A DNA stretch of 33,287 bases from Caldilineaceae bacterium (GCA_022824685.1 JAJDZJ010000073.1:1-33287), one strand, 5' to 3'; positions 8,553 to 18,203 are shown, counted from the first letter of the stretch. Made by a program: numbers and translations. Notes: generated by a model not told the origin, from the letters alone.

Positions 8553-8608
8553 AAGCCGCCCCCTCCAAGCGCTCCCAGGGTGGAGTTGCGAAGGAGGGGG
8601 CGGCTTTT
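8553..8608 (+). terminator. Intrinsic terminator after tRNA-Arg
   Basis: A perfect 14-base-pair stem (AAGCCGCCCCCTCC at 8553-8566 with its complement at 8593-8606) and a 26-base loop, followed by TTTTCGCTTT. The T tract is short, but the stem is very strong and sits 22 bases past the tRNA. Confidence 0.75.
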
Positions 8609-8753
8609 CGCTTTGGATTCGAGCGCTCCGGGCTGTGGGTTGGGAGGCGTTTCGGAAGCCGCTTGCGGCTGATCGCCCAAAAACAAGAAGAGAGGCGTTA
8701 GAAACTCCTGTGCTCTCTCTGCTCAGCCTCGTGGAAGAGCGATGGCATAGCAG

Positions 8754-10604
8754 CTACGGATCGGGCGCCTGCTGGACCTCCTCCGTCTGTTCGACTGTGT
8801 TGACGAACTGGCCGAAGACCCAGCCTGGCTGCCCATGATTGTCGATCTGCCACCAGTTTCCCACCACATTTCTGCCGGTTACCGGGTACTGATAGCCGGG
8901 AACAGTTGTGTCGATGACGGGGAAGCGGCTGCCAGGACCGCCATACACGTTCATGCGGCGGTTGAAAGTCAGCACGGCTTCGGTTGCCGGCAGCAGAGGA
9001 GGAAGCGGATATCTGACCACCACTTGCACGTTGCCGGCATTGACCAGTTCGGCCAACTCGCCATACACCCACCCGATCCGACCGTCTTCGTCGATCTGCC
9101 ACCAATCGCCGGCCGCATTTCTGCCTGTGATCAGGTAGCGGCGTCCGGGCACGGTTTCGCCGACGATGGGGTAGCTGCTGTCCGGTCCGACGCGCACGTT
9201 CAGGGGTCTGTTGACCGTCATCAATGCCTCGGTCACCGGCAGCATGGGCGGGGAGGGGAACTTGACGACGGCGACCTGCACACCCCCCGCGTCGACAGGA
9301 TTTATCAGTTCACCGAAGACCCAGCCAGTCTGGCCGTTCTTGTCGATTTGCCACCAGTCGCCGGCCGCATTTCTGCCTGTGATGAGAAACTGCTGACCGG
9401 CTACAGCCAGGCCGATTACAGGATTATTTGCGCCGGGCCCGCTGCGCACACTGACGCGCCGGTCGATCATTGCCACGGGAACGGCTACAGGCGCATCGGG
9501 CATATTGGCGGCTGCGATGGGATCCGAAACCCAGCCGGGCTGACCGCCATAGCTGACCCGCCACCAGTTGCCCGTGAAATCCCGCTCCAGAATTGAGAAC
9601 GGCTTTCCAGCCTCGATCTTTCCGATGATGGGACTGAAAGAGGCAGGTTCGTTGTAGACGACCATAGGCCGGTTCGTGATTGTGACCGGGCCGGCGCCAA
9701 GCTCAACGTCGCGGGCGTCGTCGGTCCACCGAATGCGATGGACCATCTCTGTGAGCAGGGGTTCCAGCTCCGCAAACTGCTCGCCAAGAACGGTAAAGGT
9801 CAGGACAAGCAGATGTTTGGCGTCAGGCGAGAGCAGGATAACCTGCCAGCCCGCAGTTCTCGCGCCGGCTAGAACTGATTGGGAGGTTGCGGGCGCGGGC
9901 AGTTCGCCTCGGAACCGGATTGAGATGGTCTCTTCTCGTTGGGGCCGTAGTCTGGTGACAAGATCGAAGTCGTCCACATCGGTTCCGATTTGGCGATCCA
10001 GCGCCGCGGCCGCGCTCTGTCCGAACTCGTACATCGTCAGACCCCTGGTGGGGAAAACCTCGACGACGACGTTGTTGGCATGGAGCCAGACAGGGGGCTC
10101 CTGCGGGAAGGCGAACCCAAAGCCAAGCAACGTACTCGGCTGCACAGTGAACTGCAGCTTCATCAGCAGATGCACGATGTCGTCTCTGCCCTGGGCGGAC
10201 ATGTCCTGGTGGAGGGCGTCTGCCTGCGTCCACTCGAAGAAGAGCCAGCCGGGTGGGCAGGACAGTGTAAGGCCGTGGGCAGGGGCGTGGAACGTCTGCC
10301 AGTCTGGCGAGACGTTGTCGGTTTCGGGGTGGGCGGCTGGCGGGGGATCGTCTATGCCTGCCGGATCAGGAGCCGGTGTAGGGGCGGAGGAAGGCGATTG
10401 GGAAGCGCGCAACTGGGAGGAGAGAGCGAAGGCGCCGGGCGCCCTTTCGAGCTTGTTGGAGATGCCGGGCCCGGCAGGCCTGGCAAGCGGGCGCAGGCTG
10501 CTGGCAGGGGCTGGGCCGGCAAGCAGCGGGACGACGGGCGCCGCTCGTGCGAAGCAGCTGAGGCAACAGAGGCATAGGGGCAACAGATACAGAATTCCCC
10601 GCAT
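8754..10604 (-). CDS. Secreted protein with four bacterial SH3 (SH3b) repeats
   Basis: The ATG at 10604 gives MRGILYLLPLCLCCLSC, a signal peptide; a GTG further upstream at 10661 would place 19 extra residues before it and falls inside a hairpin. Residues about 85-300 form a domain related to the neighbouring lipoprotein (PPGWLF, GLGF/GFGF, LRPQ, GWQV, LSPDA). Then come four SH3b-like repeats of about 65-80 residues, each with a (V/N)VRxGP-type turn, a GNWW or GDWWQI core and a GWV(F/Y)GEL end. SH3b repeats commonly bind cell-wall or surface ligands. The total is 616 residues. No catalytic motif is seen, so a binding or stress-sensing role outside the membrane is the most that can be inferred. 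It lies downstream of the paralogous lipoprotein gene, separated by a hairpin. Confidence 0.82.
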   Translation of the reverse strand: MRGILYLLPLCLCCLSCFARAAPVVPLLAGPAPASSLRPLARPAGPGISNKLERAPGAFALSSQLRASQSPSSAPTPAPDPAGIDDPPPAAHPETDNVSPDWQTFHAPAHGLTLSCPPGWLFFEWTQADALHQDMSAQGRDDIVHLLMKLQFTVQPSTLLGFGFAFPQEPPVWLHANNVVVEVFPTRGLTMYEFGQSAAAALDRQIGTDVDDFDLVTRLRPQREETISIRFRGELPAPATSQSVLAGARTAGWQVILLSPDAKHLLVLTFTVLGEQFAELEPLLTEMVHRIRWTDDARDVELGAGPVTITNRPMVVYNEPASFSPIIGKIEAGKPFSILERDFTGNWWRVSYGGQPGWVSDPIAAANMPDAPVAVPVAMIDRRVSVRSGPGANNPVIGLAVAGQQFLITGRNAAGDWWQIDKNGQTGWVFGELINPVDAGGVQVAVVKFPSPPMLPVTEALMTVNRPLNVRVGPDSSYPIVGETVPGRRYLITGRNAAGDWWQIDEDGRIGWVYGELAELVNAGNVQVVVRYPLPPLLPATEAVLTFNRRMNVYGGPGSRFPVIDTTVPGYQYPVTGRNVVGNWWQIDNHGQPGWVFGQFVNTVEQTEEVQQAPDP

Positions 10605-10635
10605 AGGCGTTTTCTGATACCAAAGGTGGGCGAGT

Positions 10636-10669
10636 CGCGGCGCGTGGAGCGAACGGTCCACGCGCCGCG
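10636..10669. terminator. Strong GC hairpin between the two paralogous secreted-protein genes
   Basis: A perfect 12-base-pair inverted repeat (CGCGGCGCGTGG / CCACGCGCCGCG) with a 10-base loop, beginning three bases past the lipoprotein stop. There is no T tract on either side, so it may slow RNA decay or attenuate rather than terminate cleanly. Confidence 0.5.
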
Positions 10670-10671
10670 GT

Positions 10672-11439
10672 TCACTCGACCCACTGAACCCGCTGCACGA
10701 TTTCCGCGAGCAGCGGCTCGGACTCCGGGAAGTCTTCGCTGCGGATACAGAAGGTCAGGATGACAATCCTCTCTGCATCAGGCGAAAGCACCCCTACCTG
10801 CCAGCCGACGACTTCCAAATCCGGCTGATCAAAGAGGGCGCCTTGTGAACGGTAGCGGACCGATACCACCTCCGCGCCTTGGGGCCGCAGACCGGCGACC
10901 ACGTCGGCGCTGTCCACTTGGAAACTTTCCATGCCGTTCAACTGGGCAGCGGTCATTTGCGCTAGCAAATGCAGGGGAAGCCCTTCGGTGTGGAAGGAGA
11001 TCGCGTTGAAGTTGTTGACAAAACTGGCGCCGGGGGCGTTTTGGCTGGCATACTGGAAGCCCAGGCCGACAAACAGGTCTTCCTGTATCGCCTGGCCAGA
11101 CGTTGCCAGTAGCGCCCTGATCTCGTCGCTGTTGGCCCTGTCGCCCACCTCCTCCATCAGCTCTGCCAGCTCCTTCTTGATTGGATCGACGAAGAGCCAT
11201 CCCGGGGGGTAGGCGATCGACAGCCCGCGCGCGTCATCGACAAAGACCTGCCAGTCATTTGAGGGGAGCGGTTCCGGCGCGGCTGCTGCCGGCTCGGCGT
11301 TTTCCTGGGAAGGGTCTGGCGCTGACGCGGCCGCCAAGGGTTCCCCGCCGGCGGGCAGCGGCGGAATCGGTGCGCAGCCGGCCAGAGCAAGCGTAACGCA
11401 GACCGATGCGAGCAGGAAAAGACGGTCAACTCCCCACAT
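10672..11439 (-). CDS. Predicted lipoprotein, PsbP-like region, paralogue of the SH3b protein
   Basis: A 255-residue protein starting MWGVDRLFLLASVCVTLALAGCAP, with a lipobox LAGC (cysteine at residue 22), so it is exported and lipid-anchored. A Pro/Ala-rich linker leads into a single domain (about residues 62-255) with NDWQVFVDD, AYPPGWLFVDP, VGLGFQYAS, LRPQGAEVVSVRYRS, VGWQVGVLSPDAERIVILTF and a final VQRVQW. These blocks recur in order in the downstream SH3b protein, showing duplication. The fold may be PsbP/DUF1795-like, which would fit the PPGW motif, but that is tentative. The Shine-Dalgarno is weak. It is 82 bases after uvrA on the same strand, so some read-through from the SOS-controlled uvrA promoter is possible. 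Confidence 0.78.
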   Translation of the reverse strand: MWGVDRLFLLASVCVTLALAGCAPIPPLPAGGEPLAAASAPDPSQENAEPAAAAPEPLPSNDWQVFVDDARGLSIAYPPGWLFVDPIKKELAELMEEVGDRANSDEIRALLATSGQAIQEDLFVGLGFQYASQNAPGASFVNNFNAISFHTEGLPLHLLAQMTAAQLNGMESFQVDSADVVAGLRPQGAEVVSVRYRSQGALFDQPDLEVVGWQVGVLSPDAERIVILTFCIRSEDFPESEPLLAEIVQRVQWVE

Positions 11440-11458
11440 GCGCGTTGCCCCACTCTTT

Positions 11459-11490
11459 CATTTGCCGATGTCCCGCATTTGCCGATGTCC
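11459..11490. repeat. 15-base direct repeat, two copies
   Basis: CATTTGCCGATGTCC occurs at 11459-11473 and again at 11476-11490, two bases apart, just upstream of the lipoprotein start. It could be a regulatory site or a small slippage duplication. Confidence 0.5.
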
Positions 11491-11521
11491 TGTGCGCATA
11501 GGCGGGTCCGGTCTACGGCCT

Positions 11522-14476
11522 TCAGGCCCTGACCATGGTCTGCAGGCAGTCTTGCAGGAACTGACCGGTGTAGCTCTTCTCCACGGAGGCGACCTGCTCC
11601 GGGGTGCCTTCGGCCACCACGTAGCCGCCCTTGCCTCCGCCTTCGGGCCCCATGTCGATCACCCAGTCGCAGTTTTTGATTACATCGAGGTTGTGCTCGA
11701 TGACCAGAACGGTGTTGCCGCGGTCGGCCAGCTCATGCAAGACGGCCAGCAGCTTGCGCACATCTTCGAAATGGAGGCCGGTCGTCGGCTCATCGAGGAT
11801 GTAGAAGGTGTTGCCGGTGTCGCGGCGGCTGAGCTCCTTGCTCAGCTTGATACGCTGGGCCTCGCCGCCGGAAAGCGTGGTCGCGGGCTGGCCGAGGCGA
11901 ATGTAGCCAAGGCCGACAGCCATCAGCGTTTCCAGGCGGGAGCGGATGCGGGGAATGTTCTGGAAGAAGTCGAGGGCCTCTTCGACGGTCATGTTCAGGA
12001 CATCGGAGATCGATTTGCCGCGGAAGCGGATTTCCAGTGTTTCGCGGTTGTAGCGATCGCCGTGGCACTCCTCGCAGGGGACGTAGACATCGGGCAGAAA
12101 CTGCATTTCAATCCTGATGATGCCGTCCCCGCGGCAGGCTTCGCAACGCCCGCCCTTTACGTTGAAACTGAAGCGTCCGCTCCGGTAGCCGCGCGCCTTG
12201 GCCTCCGGGATGCTGGCAAACAGTTCGCGCATGGGCGTGAACAGGCCGACATAGGTGGCCGGGTTGCTGCGCGGCGTGCGTCCGATCGGGCTCTGGTCGA
12301 TTTCGATGACCTTATCCAGATGCTCGATGCCCTCGACTCTCTCGCACTTGCCTGGACGTGCCTTGGCCCGGTAAAAGCTCTGCGCCAGCCGTTTGTAGAG
12401 CACCTCCACCACCAGGCTGGACTTGCCGCTGCCGCTGACTCCGGTGACTGCGACCAGCCGGCCCAGGGGGAAACGAACGTCGACCTTTTTGAGGTTGTTC
12501 TCGGTTGCGCCGCGTACATGCAGGTACTCGCCGTTTCCCTCCCGCCGTTCGAATGGCACTTCGATGCGCCGTTCGCCGCGAATGAACTGCGCGGTCAGGC
12601 TGTCCGGGTGGTTGACGAAGGCGTCATGCACATCAGAGACGACGACTTCGCCGCCGTGTTCGCCGGCGCCCGGGCCCATATCGACCACCCAGTCGGCGGC
12701 GCGAATCGTTTCTTCGTCATGCTCGACAACGAGCACCGTGTTGCCCAGATCCCTCATGCCCTGCAACGTGTTGATCAGCCGGACATTGTCCCGCTGGTGA
12801 AGGCCTATGCTCGGTTCATCCAGGATATAGAGGACGCCCATCAGCTGGCTGCCGATCTGGGTGGCGAGCCGAATCCGCTGTGACTCGCCGCCGGACAGTG
12901 AAACGGCGGTGCGGTTGAGCGTCAGATAGTCGAGACCGACGTTCACCATGAACTCCAACCGGGCCTCGATCTCTTTCAGCACCTGGCCGCCGATTGCGAG
13001 CTGGCGGGAGGAGAAGAGCGGTTCAGCGCCGTTTCGGCCTGCGGCTGACCGGACCCATTCCAGGGAATCGCTGACCGCCATCGCGGTGATGTCATGGATG
13101 CTTTTGCCGGCGATGGTAACGGCAAGAGCCATCGGGCGCAGCCGCCGCCCTTCGCATACGGGGCAGGGGTTGATGCCCATATAATCTTCCAGCTTGCCGC
13201 GGATCCAATCGCTGTCGGTCTCCCGGTAGCGCCGCTGCAGATTGTTGAGCACGCCCCCGAAATTGGTATCGTATTGGCGTTCATAGCCGCGTGCGTTGCG
13301 GTAGTGAACGCGCACTTTCTCGCGTCCCGGCGGCCCGTTCAGAATGATGTCGCGCTGTTTGCTGCTCAACTCTTTTACGGGCACGGTGCGGGGGATCGAA
13401 AACTGGTCGCAGACTGAGCGCAGCAGCTGCTTGTAGTAGCCCTCATCACCGTTGCCGGGGTTCGCGCCTTGCCAGGGCCGCACGGCCCCCTCGGCGATGC
13501 TGAGTTCACTATCAAGAATCAGATCGGGGTCGAACTCTTTCTGCACGCCGAGCCCATCGCAGGAAGGGCAGGCCCCGTGGGGGCTGTTGAAGCTGAAGGT
13601 GCGGGGTTCGATCTCGGAGAAGCTGAGCTCGCAGCGCATACAGGCGAAGTGTTCGCTGAAGACGCGGTCGGTGGTGACGTCGCGCAGGCTGCCGTTGCCG
13701 TCGACCGGCACGCGTTTCACTTCTGAGATGATCACCGAACCCCCGCCCAATTTGAGAGCTGTTTCGACGGAGTCGGTGAGCCGCGTCCGGTCGGTGCCGG
13801 GCATGACGGAGCCGGGGTTGTCGGGGTCGGATCGTTCCGCGCGCACGATGATGCGATCGATCACCGCTTCAATCGTGTGCATTTTGTACCGGTCCAGCTC
13901 AGGCGCCTCCCCGACTTCGAAGAGCTCGCCGTTGACGCGCACGCGAATATAGCCCTGCGACTGCAGGTCCTCGAAGACACCTTTGTGCTCGCCTTTGCGG
14001 TCTTTGATGATGGGGGCCAGAATCAGGAGCCGGGCGCCCTCCTCCATTTCGAGGATCGAGTTGACGATCTGCTGGGGCGTCTGCTGGGTGATGGGGTCGC
14101 CGCACTCGGGGCAGTGGGGCTGGCCGACGCGTGCGTAGAGGAGACGCAGGTAGTCGTAGACCTCGGTGACGGTGCCGACCGTTGACCGGGGGTTGCGGCC
14201 GGCGCCCTTCTGGTCGATTGAGATTGCGGGGCTAAGTCCTTCGATCTGGTCCACATCGGGCTTTTCCATCAAGCCGAGGAACTGTCTCGCGTAGGAGGAG
14301 AGAGACTCGACGTAGCGGCGCTGCCCTTCGGCGTAGATCGTATCGAAGGCCAAGCTGCTCTTCCCGCTGCCGCTCAACCCCGTGATCACAACCATCTTGT
14401 CGCGAGGGATCTCCAGATCCACATCGCGCAGATTGTGTTCGCGTGCGCCCCGAATGATGAGTTTATCTAGGGCCAT
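11522..14476 (-). CDS. uvrA: Excinuclease ABC subunit A
   Basis: Damage-recognition ATPase of nucleotide excision repair; works with UvrB and UvrC. The full-length 984 residues begin with ATG at 14476, with GGAGG four bases upstream. The first ABC module has Walker [10 protein letters not shown] (residues 33-41) and a signature [14 protein letters not shown]; the second has [11 protein letters not shown] and [15 protein letters not shown], each followed by ILDEP. Zinc-binding cysteines are seen in CPECGDP, in CMRCELSF with CPSCDGLG, and in CEACRGDG with CEECHGDR. The insertion domain and the closing signature ([21 protein letters not shown]) are intact. It is the first gene behind a promoter with a perfect SOS box. 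Nothing is missing. Confidence 0.98.
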   Translation of the reverse strand: MALDKLIIRGAREHNLRDVDLEIPRDKMVVITGLSGSGKSSLAFDTIYAEGQRRYVESLSSYARQFLGLMEKPDVDQIEGLSPAISIDQKGAGRNPRSTVGTVTEVYDYLRLLYARVGQPHCPECGDPITQQTPQQIVNSILEMEEGARLLILAPIIKDRKGEHKGVFEDLQSQGYIRVRVNGELFEVGEAPELDRYKMHTIEAVIDRIIVRAERSDPDNPGSVMPGTDRTRLTDSVETALKLGGGSVIISEVKRVPVDGNGSLRDVTTDRVFSEHFACMRCELSFSEIEPRTFSFNSPHGACPSCDGLGVQKEFDPDLILDSELSIAEGAVRPWQGANPGNGDEGYYKQLLRSVCDQFSIPRTVPVKELSSKQRDIILNGPPGREKVRVHYRNARGYERQYDTNFGGVLNNLQRRYRETDSDWIRGKLEDYMGINPCPVCEGRRLRPMALAVTIAGKSIHDITAMAVSDSLEWVRSAAGRNGAEPLFSSRQLAIGGQVLKEIEARLEFMVNVGLDYLTLNRTAVSLSGGESQRIRLATQIGSQLMGVLYILDEPSIGLHQRDNVRLINTLQGMRDLGNTVLVVEHDEETIRAADWVVDMGPGAGEHGGEVVVSDVHDAFVNHPDSLTAQFIRGERRIEVPFERREGNGEYLHVRGATENNLKKVDVRFPLGRLVAVTGVSGSGKSSLVVEVLYKRLAQSFYRAKARPGKCERVEGIEHLDKVIEIDQSPIGRTPRSNPATYVGLFTPMRELFASIPEAKARGYRSGRFSFNVKGGRCEACRGDGIIRIEMQFLPDVYVPCEECHGDRYNRETLEIRFRGKSISDVLNMTVEEALDFFQNIPRIRSRLETLMAVGLGYIRLGQPATTLSGGEAQRIKLSKELSRRDTGNTFYILDEPTTGLHFEDVRKLLAVLHELADRGNTVLVIEHNLDVIKNCDWVIDMGPEGGGKGGYVVAEGTPEQVASVEKSYTGQFLQDCLQTMVRA

Positions 14477-14568
14477 GCAGCCTCCGAACTGTTTTCTGTT
14501 TCCTGTTACTGGTTCCTGACTGTCGGGCTGCCGGTTGCGGCGCCCAGCGCAGGCTAACAGGAATTCGT

Positions 14569-14580
14569 GAACAAATGTTC
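14569..14580 (-). promoter_or_regulatory. SOS box (LexA operator) of uvrA
   Basis: GAACATTTGTTC on the minus strand is a perfect GAACNNNNGTTC, placed about +4 to +15 of the predicted transcript, where bound LexA would block initiation or escape. Confidence 0.88.
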
Positions 14581-14589
14581 TCAGGGCCT

Positions 14590-14618
14590 ATCATATCATT
14601 CCTGCCCGCAGCTGTCCA
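14590..14618 (-). promoter_or_regulatory. uvrA promoter
   Basis: Minus strand: TGGACA (14618-14613), a 17-base spacer, then TATGAT (14595-14590). Transcription should start near 14583. The remaining part of 14477-14851 holds no gene that I can support. Confidence 0.7.
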
Positions 14619-14851
14619 CATACGGGTCCTATATGATACCAAAACGGGCCCTCTCTTGAGAAAGCTGTCGTGTGATCTGTTTTTCTGGCAAGTTGGGGAT
14701 GGAATCCGGCGAAGGGCTGGGTGATTACACTGGAATGCGGGGCAGCCTTCCTGCTTTCCGAGTTTTGCGCCCCCGAAAAGGCATTGACTGGGGCGCTGAA
14801 CAATATGTCTACGAATCAGCTACGAACTGTCCACAGCGGAAGATTCCGCCC

Positions 14852-15559
14852 TCAATCCTGGCGCGCGTCGTGCTGCCATGTCGCGTGCGGCTGCCCGCGA
14901 GGCGGGTCGTAGAAAGGGCGCAGGGAAGGGTCCTGCCGCCACTTGAAGGCGAAGCGAATGCGGGCGGGATGGGCAGGATGCAGGGCTTCCCACGGGACCT
15001 CTTGAGGGGAGAACCAGCCTACGTCCAGCGTTTCTCGGGTGACGATTGGCGTTCCTTCGATGTGGCGGGCGGCGAAGAGCAGGCAGTAGAGATGATGAAG
15101 GCCCCCGCCGCCGTGATAGTTGTTATCAAATATGCCGAGAAATCCGCTCAGAGCGACCCGGCAGCCGGTCTCTTCCCACACCTCACGCACGGCTCCCTCG
15201 GCCGGCAGCTCGTTTACTTCGCACCATCCGCCCGGCAGGGCCCAACGCCCGTTGTCCTTCCGCTGGATCAGGAGAATGCGGCCGGCGTCATCGAAAGGAG
15301 CCGTATCGACCACGGTGTAGGGCGATATGTAGCGCTGATCATCAAAGAAATGGCGTTGGATTTCGGCCCGCGGGCGCGCGTCGACCAGCGCCGTCAACTC
15401 GGCGCTTAGAGCCAAAACCTGCTCAAAGGTCTCGACCTGGTACGGATTGTCGGCAAAATGGAGGCCGGTGTTGCTGAGCGCGCGCAGCTTGCCGGCCACG
15501 CGCAGAATCGTGTCCTCCGCCGAACGTGCCTCCGCGGCGCTGCGATCATTCGTTTCCAT
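14852..15559 (-). CDS. NUDIX hydrolase with N-terminal helical domain
   Basis: Hydrolyses a nucleoside diphosphate linked to another group; the exact substrate cannot be told. The Nudix box is complete: G111-x5-E117-x7-R125-E-x2-E129-E130-T-G132 (from GGWCEVNE to REVWEETG). The first 70 residues (KLRALSNTGLHFADNPYQVETFEQVLALSAEL) match the Nudix_N-type helical extension found in ADP-ribose and related pyrophosphatases. The ATG at 15559 is chosen because GGAG lies five bases upstream; a GTG two codons earlier would be too close to it. The 235-residue length is normal for this two-domain form. It is alone between uvrA and the GNAT gene, about 50 bases from the latter's stop on the same strand, so it may be in that transcript. 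Confidence 0.88.
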   Translation of the reverse strand: METNDRSAAEARSAEDTILRVAGKLRALSNTGLHFADNPYQVETFEQVLALSAELTALVDARPRAEIQRHFFDDQRYISPYTVVDTAPFDDAGRILLIQRKDNGRWALPGGWCEVNELPAEGAVREVWEETGCRVALSGFLGIFDNNYHGGGGLHHLYCLLFAARHIEGTPIVTRETLDVGWFSPQEVPWEALHPAHPARIRFAFKWRQDPSLRPFYDPPRGQPHATWQHDARQD

Positions 15560-15607
15560 CGTCACTCCGGTTCGAACTGCAGAATTGGCGGTTGCGGCAT
15601 GTGGCCG

Positions 15608-16144
15608 TCAGGCGCCAGCTGCGAGAGTCTTTTCCATGGCGAGCAGACGCACCAGGCGTTTGCCTGACCGGATGCGTTGGGCCTCGCCGGTGAGGGTGAA
15701 GCCAAGAGATTGGAAGAAGCTGAGCGCCCCGGGGTTGAACTGTTCGACGCCCAACTTGACTTCGTTCACGCCGCCCTCGGCGGCCAGCCAGGGTTCAAGG
15801 AGGGCCCAGGCATGGGAGCCGACGCGCTGCCGCTGAAACGGCTCTGCCACCAGGAGGATGCCGATATAGGCGGTTTCGGGGTCGGGCCAGTGAAGGCGCA
15901 GGTCGATCAGCCCGATCAGTTGGGCGCCGGCCTCGGGGTTGCCCGGCTCATTGGCGGCGACGATTCCCAGCCCCATGCGGCCCGGCTCCTCTTCGATGGC
16001 GGCCAGATCGCGCGCGGACTGCCCGGCGGGCGCCTGCGCCAGGTGATACATCGTCCAGTAGGCGGGGGACAGTTCGTATACGCGTTGCAGCGCGTCGGCG
16101 TGCAACGAGGCGTCCAGGGGAAGCAGGGAGATGGAATGCGTCAT
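15608..16144 (-). CDS. GNAT-family N-acetyltransferase
   Basis: A 178-residue GNAT-fold enzyme transferring an acyl group from acyl-CoA to an unknown amine. Strand beta-4 and the acetyl-CoA loop are seen at AYIGILLVAEPFQRQRVGSHAWALLE (motif A, with QRQRVGS as the Q/RxxGxG/A loop in slightly altered form). Motif B follows as VNEVKLGVEQFNPGALSFFQSLGF. The ATG overlaps the TGA of the dynamin-like gene (ATGA at 16144-16141), so translation is coupled to that GTPase. That arrangement suggests the acetyltransferase acts on the GTPase or in the same process, though simple operon packing is also possible. Confidence 0.85.
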   Translation of the reverse strand: MTHSISLLPLDASLHADALQRVYELSPAYWTMYHLAQAPAGQSARDLAAIEEEPGRMGLGIVAANEPGNPEAGAQLIGLIDLRLHWPDPETAYIGILLVAEPFQRQRVGSHAWALLEPWLAAEGGVNEVKLGVEQFNPGALSFFQSLGFTLTGEAQRIRSGKRLVRLLAMEKTLAAGA

Positions 16145-17937
16145 GACGGCAGGAGCGCGTCGTTGGCGGCCAGCTCTTCCACGTTGCGGCGGAGCTCATT
16201 CCACTCGGCCTCGGCGCGCCGCAGCTCGGCCGCCAGCGTTTCCAGTTTTTCCCGTTCCACGCGCACAAAGCGCGTATAGGGCGCCACCTCCTCGCGGATG
16301 CGTTGAATGCTGGCGGTCAGCTCGGATTCGAACTGCTGGGAGATGGCGGCATCGAGCCGCCGGCGCAGGTCGCCGATGCGCGTGCGCAGCTGTGTCTTGA
16401 CCTTCTGCCTTCGGTAGGGGAGGACGTAGAGGCCGAGGGCGGCGAGCGCGCTGGCGCCGAGGACGCCGGTCACATCGAGAAAGGTCGTATTCAGGATAAC
16501 GACGAGGATTGCGCCGAGGCCGATGGCGCCGGCCTCGACCGCGGCCGTCTGGATGATGGCGCGCTGCACGTCCTGGGCCAGTTTGAGGGCTTCGGCCTCG
16601 CGGTCGTAGGAGTCGACGACCTCCTGCGCGCTGCGGCCGATGCTTTTGAGAAGGTTTTGACGGTTGAAATCGAACTCTCCGCGTACCTGGCCGATCATCT
16701 GATCGGTGTGATGGAGGGAGCGGCGTTCGATGAACTCCATCACTGCCTGCCACTGGCGGTAGTCGCGTTCGATCAGCCAGTCGATCAGCTCGTCCACGTG
16801 CCGTTCGACGGCGCGGCTGCTGTCTGCCAGAACGCGGCGCTCGAACTCGCCGCGTAGGCGTTCGCTGTTGACGAGCTCGATGATGCGGGTTATCCGCAGA
16901 TTCTCATCGAAGAAGCGGTCGCCGCGCTCCGCCATTTCGTAGAGGACATTGTCGACGCGGTCGCTCTGGTAGCGGAAGTCGCGCCGCATATCGGTCTGGT
17001 AGGCGGCCAACTGCTGGTCGATGGCGTCCAATGCCTGGAAGTCGCCTTTGAGCAGGGCTTGGCGCTGTCCGATCACATCCTGATAGTTGACGATGAGGGC
17101 GGAGGCGATGCCGATTGGGTTGGAGAGCTGCAGGCGCACGCGTTCGCCGGCGTCGAGAAAGTCGAGTATATACTGTTCCAGCGGGCCGAACCGGCTGCGC
17201 TGCCAGAGGGAGGGGCGGGAGGATGGCTTCGAGTCTTCGGTCCGCTTGTTATTCTCTCCGGATTTCTTTGCTTCCAGTGCAAGGCGTGCGCTGACGGCGA
17301 AAAGCGCCGGTGCAACGCCGAGAAGCTCGCGGGCGTTCTGGCGTACGAATTCGAGCACCTCTTGTTGCTCCTCTGCTGTGGTCAGCAGCTCAATTTTGTT
17401 GACCACGATCACGATCTTTTTGCCCCAGTCCCGGATCTGCTGGAGGAAGGCGCGCTCCGATTCGCTGAATGGCCGGTCCGCGCTGGTAACGAAGAGGACG
17501 AGGTCGCTGCGGGGCACGAAGTGTTCGGTCAGCTCCTGGTGCTGGCGGATTACGGCGTTGGTGCCGGGCGTATCGACCAGGTTGACTTCCTGGAGCCAGG
17601 GGACGGGCAGGCGGCGCACGGCCATGGGGCCGTCGGAGCCGGGCTGTTCGGGGGCGTCGCTGTGGCGGATGAGGACGAGTTCGCTGGTGGTGGGCACGAC
17701 GCCTTCGGCCAGGTATTCACCGCCGAGGAGCGCGTTGATGACGGCGCTCTTGCCGGCGTTGAACTCGCCCACGACGACCATGAGGAAGAGCTCTTCCAGC
17801 TGGGCGAGCGCGTTGCGGATCAAGCCCAGGTCGGTGTCGGGCGCGTCGAGGCGGGCGAGGGCGACCTGCAGGTTCCCCAGGAGTTGGCGCTCTTCCTGTA
17901 AGATGCGGCCCTGCTCAGCGGTCAGTACCTGCTGCAC
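16141..17937 (-). CDS. Bacterial dynamin-like GTPase
   Basis: A large GTPase expected to remodel or protect membranes. Residues 50-240 form the GTPase domain: G1 GEFNAGKS (57-64), G2 around VPTTSE (81-86), G3 DTPG (122-125) and G4 NKIE (180-183). Long helical stretches rich in Arg, Glu and Leu follow (assembly stalk). A hydrophobic hairpin near residues 480-520 (AIGLGAILVVILNTTF and LGASALAALGLYVLPY) probably inserts in the membrane, and a coiled coil ends the protein. A low-complexity Lys/Ser/Asn linker lies near residues 225-245. The start is GTG at 17937 with GAGG seven bases upstream; length is 598 residues. Many bacteria carry dynamin-like proteins in pairs, but here only one copy is visible, coupled to a GNAT gene. 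Confidence 0.88.
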   Translation of the reverse strand: MQQVLTAEQGRILQEERQLLGNLQVALARLDAPDTDLGLIRNALAQLEELFLMVVVGEFNAGKSAVINALLGGEYLAEGVVPTTSELVLIRHSDAPEQPGSDGPMAVRRLPVPWLQEVNLVDTPGTNAVIRQHQELTEHFVPRSDLVLFVTSADRPFSESERAFLQQIRDWGKKIVIVVNKIELLTTAEEQQEVLEFVRQNARELLGVAPALFAVSARLALEAKKSGENNKRTEDSKPSSRPSLWQRSRFGPLEQYILDFLDAGERVRLQLSNPIGIASALIVNYQDVIGQRQALLKGDFQALDAIDQQLAAYQTDMRRDFRYQSDRVDNVLYEMAERGDRFFDENLRITRIIELVNSERLRGEFERRVLADSSRAVERHVDELIDWLIERDYRQWQAVMEFIERRSLHHTDQMIGQVRGEFDFNRQNLLKSIGRSAQEVVDSYDREAEALKLAQDVQRAIIQTAAVEAGAIGLGAILVVILNTTFLDVTGVLGASALAALGLYVLPYRRQKVKTQLRTRIGDLRRRLDAAISQQFESELTASIQRIREEVAPYTRFVRVEREKLETLAAELRRAEAEWNELRRNVEELAANDALLPS

Positions 17938-18203
17938 GACAATCCTCGGTGTGGGCGGGTATCCATGTTGGACGCGGCAAAGGGCATTCTAGCACAAGGG
18001 GGCTGGCGTTCATATTGGCTGGGAGGGAGGCAAAAGGGCGGGAAGTTGGAATCCGGCTGGCTACAGTCGCAGGGGAGGCGCGTTCGAGCCACAGTGTCGC
18101 GAAAGGTGCTGCATGTTCAGTTGACCTCAAAGAATGGACCATGAAGTGACGAAAACGGTCTTCAGTATTGAGCATGGGGATCGGAGCGCTTGCCGGCGCT
18201 GCG

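Noticed and set aside
8458-8608. tRNA-Arg as an integration site with an attached element
   Set aside because: No repeat of the tRNA 3' end and no integrase were found in the window; a normal terminator follows the tRNA.
11438-12883. A long plus-strand open frame opposite uvrA
   Set aside because: It lies wholly opposite a clear uvrA, encodes no recognisable motif, and long antisense frames are common in high-GC genes.
14641-14851. A possible small gene between uvrA and the NUDIX gene
   Set aside because: Short frames there lack a Shine-Dalgarno or any protein-like pattern.
14672-15409. A plus-strand open frame opposite the NUDIX gene
   Set aside because: The minus strand carries a full Nudix box with a Shine-Dalgarno; the plus frame has no motif.
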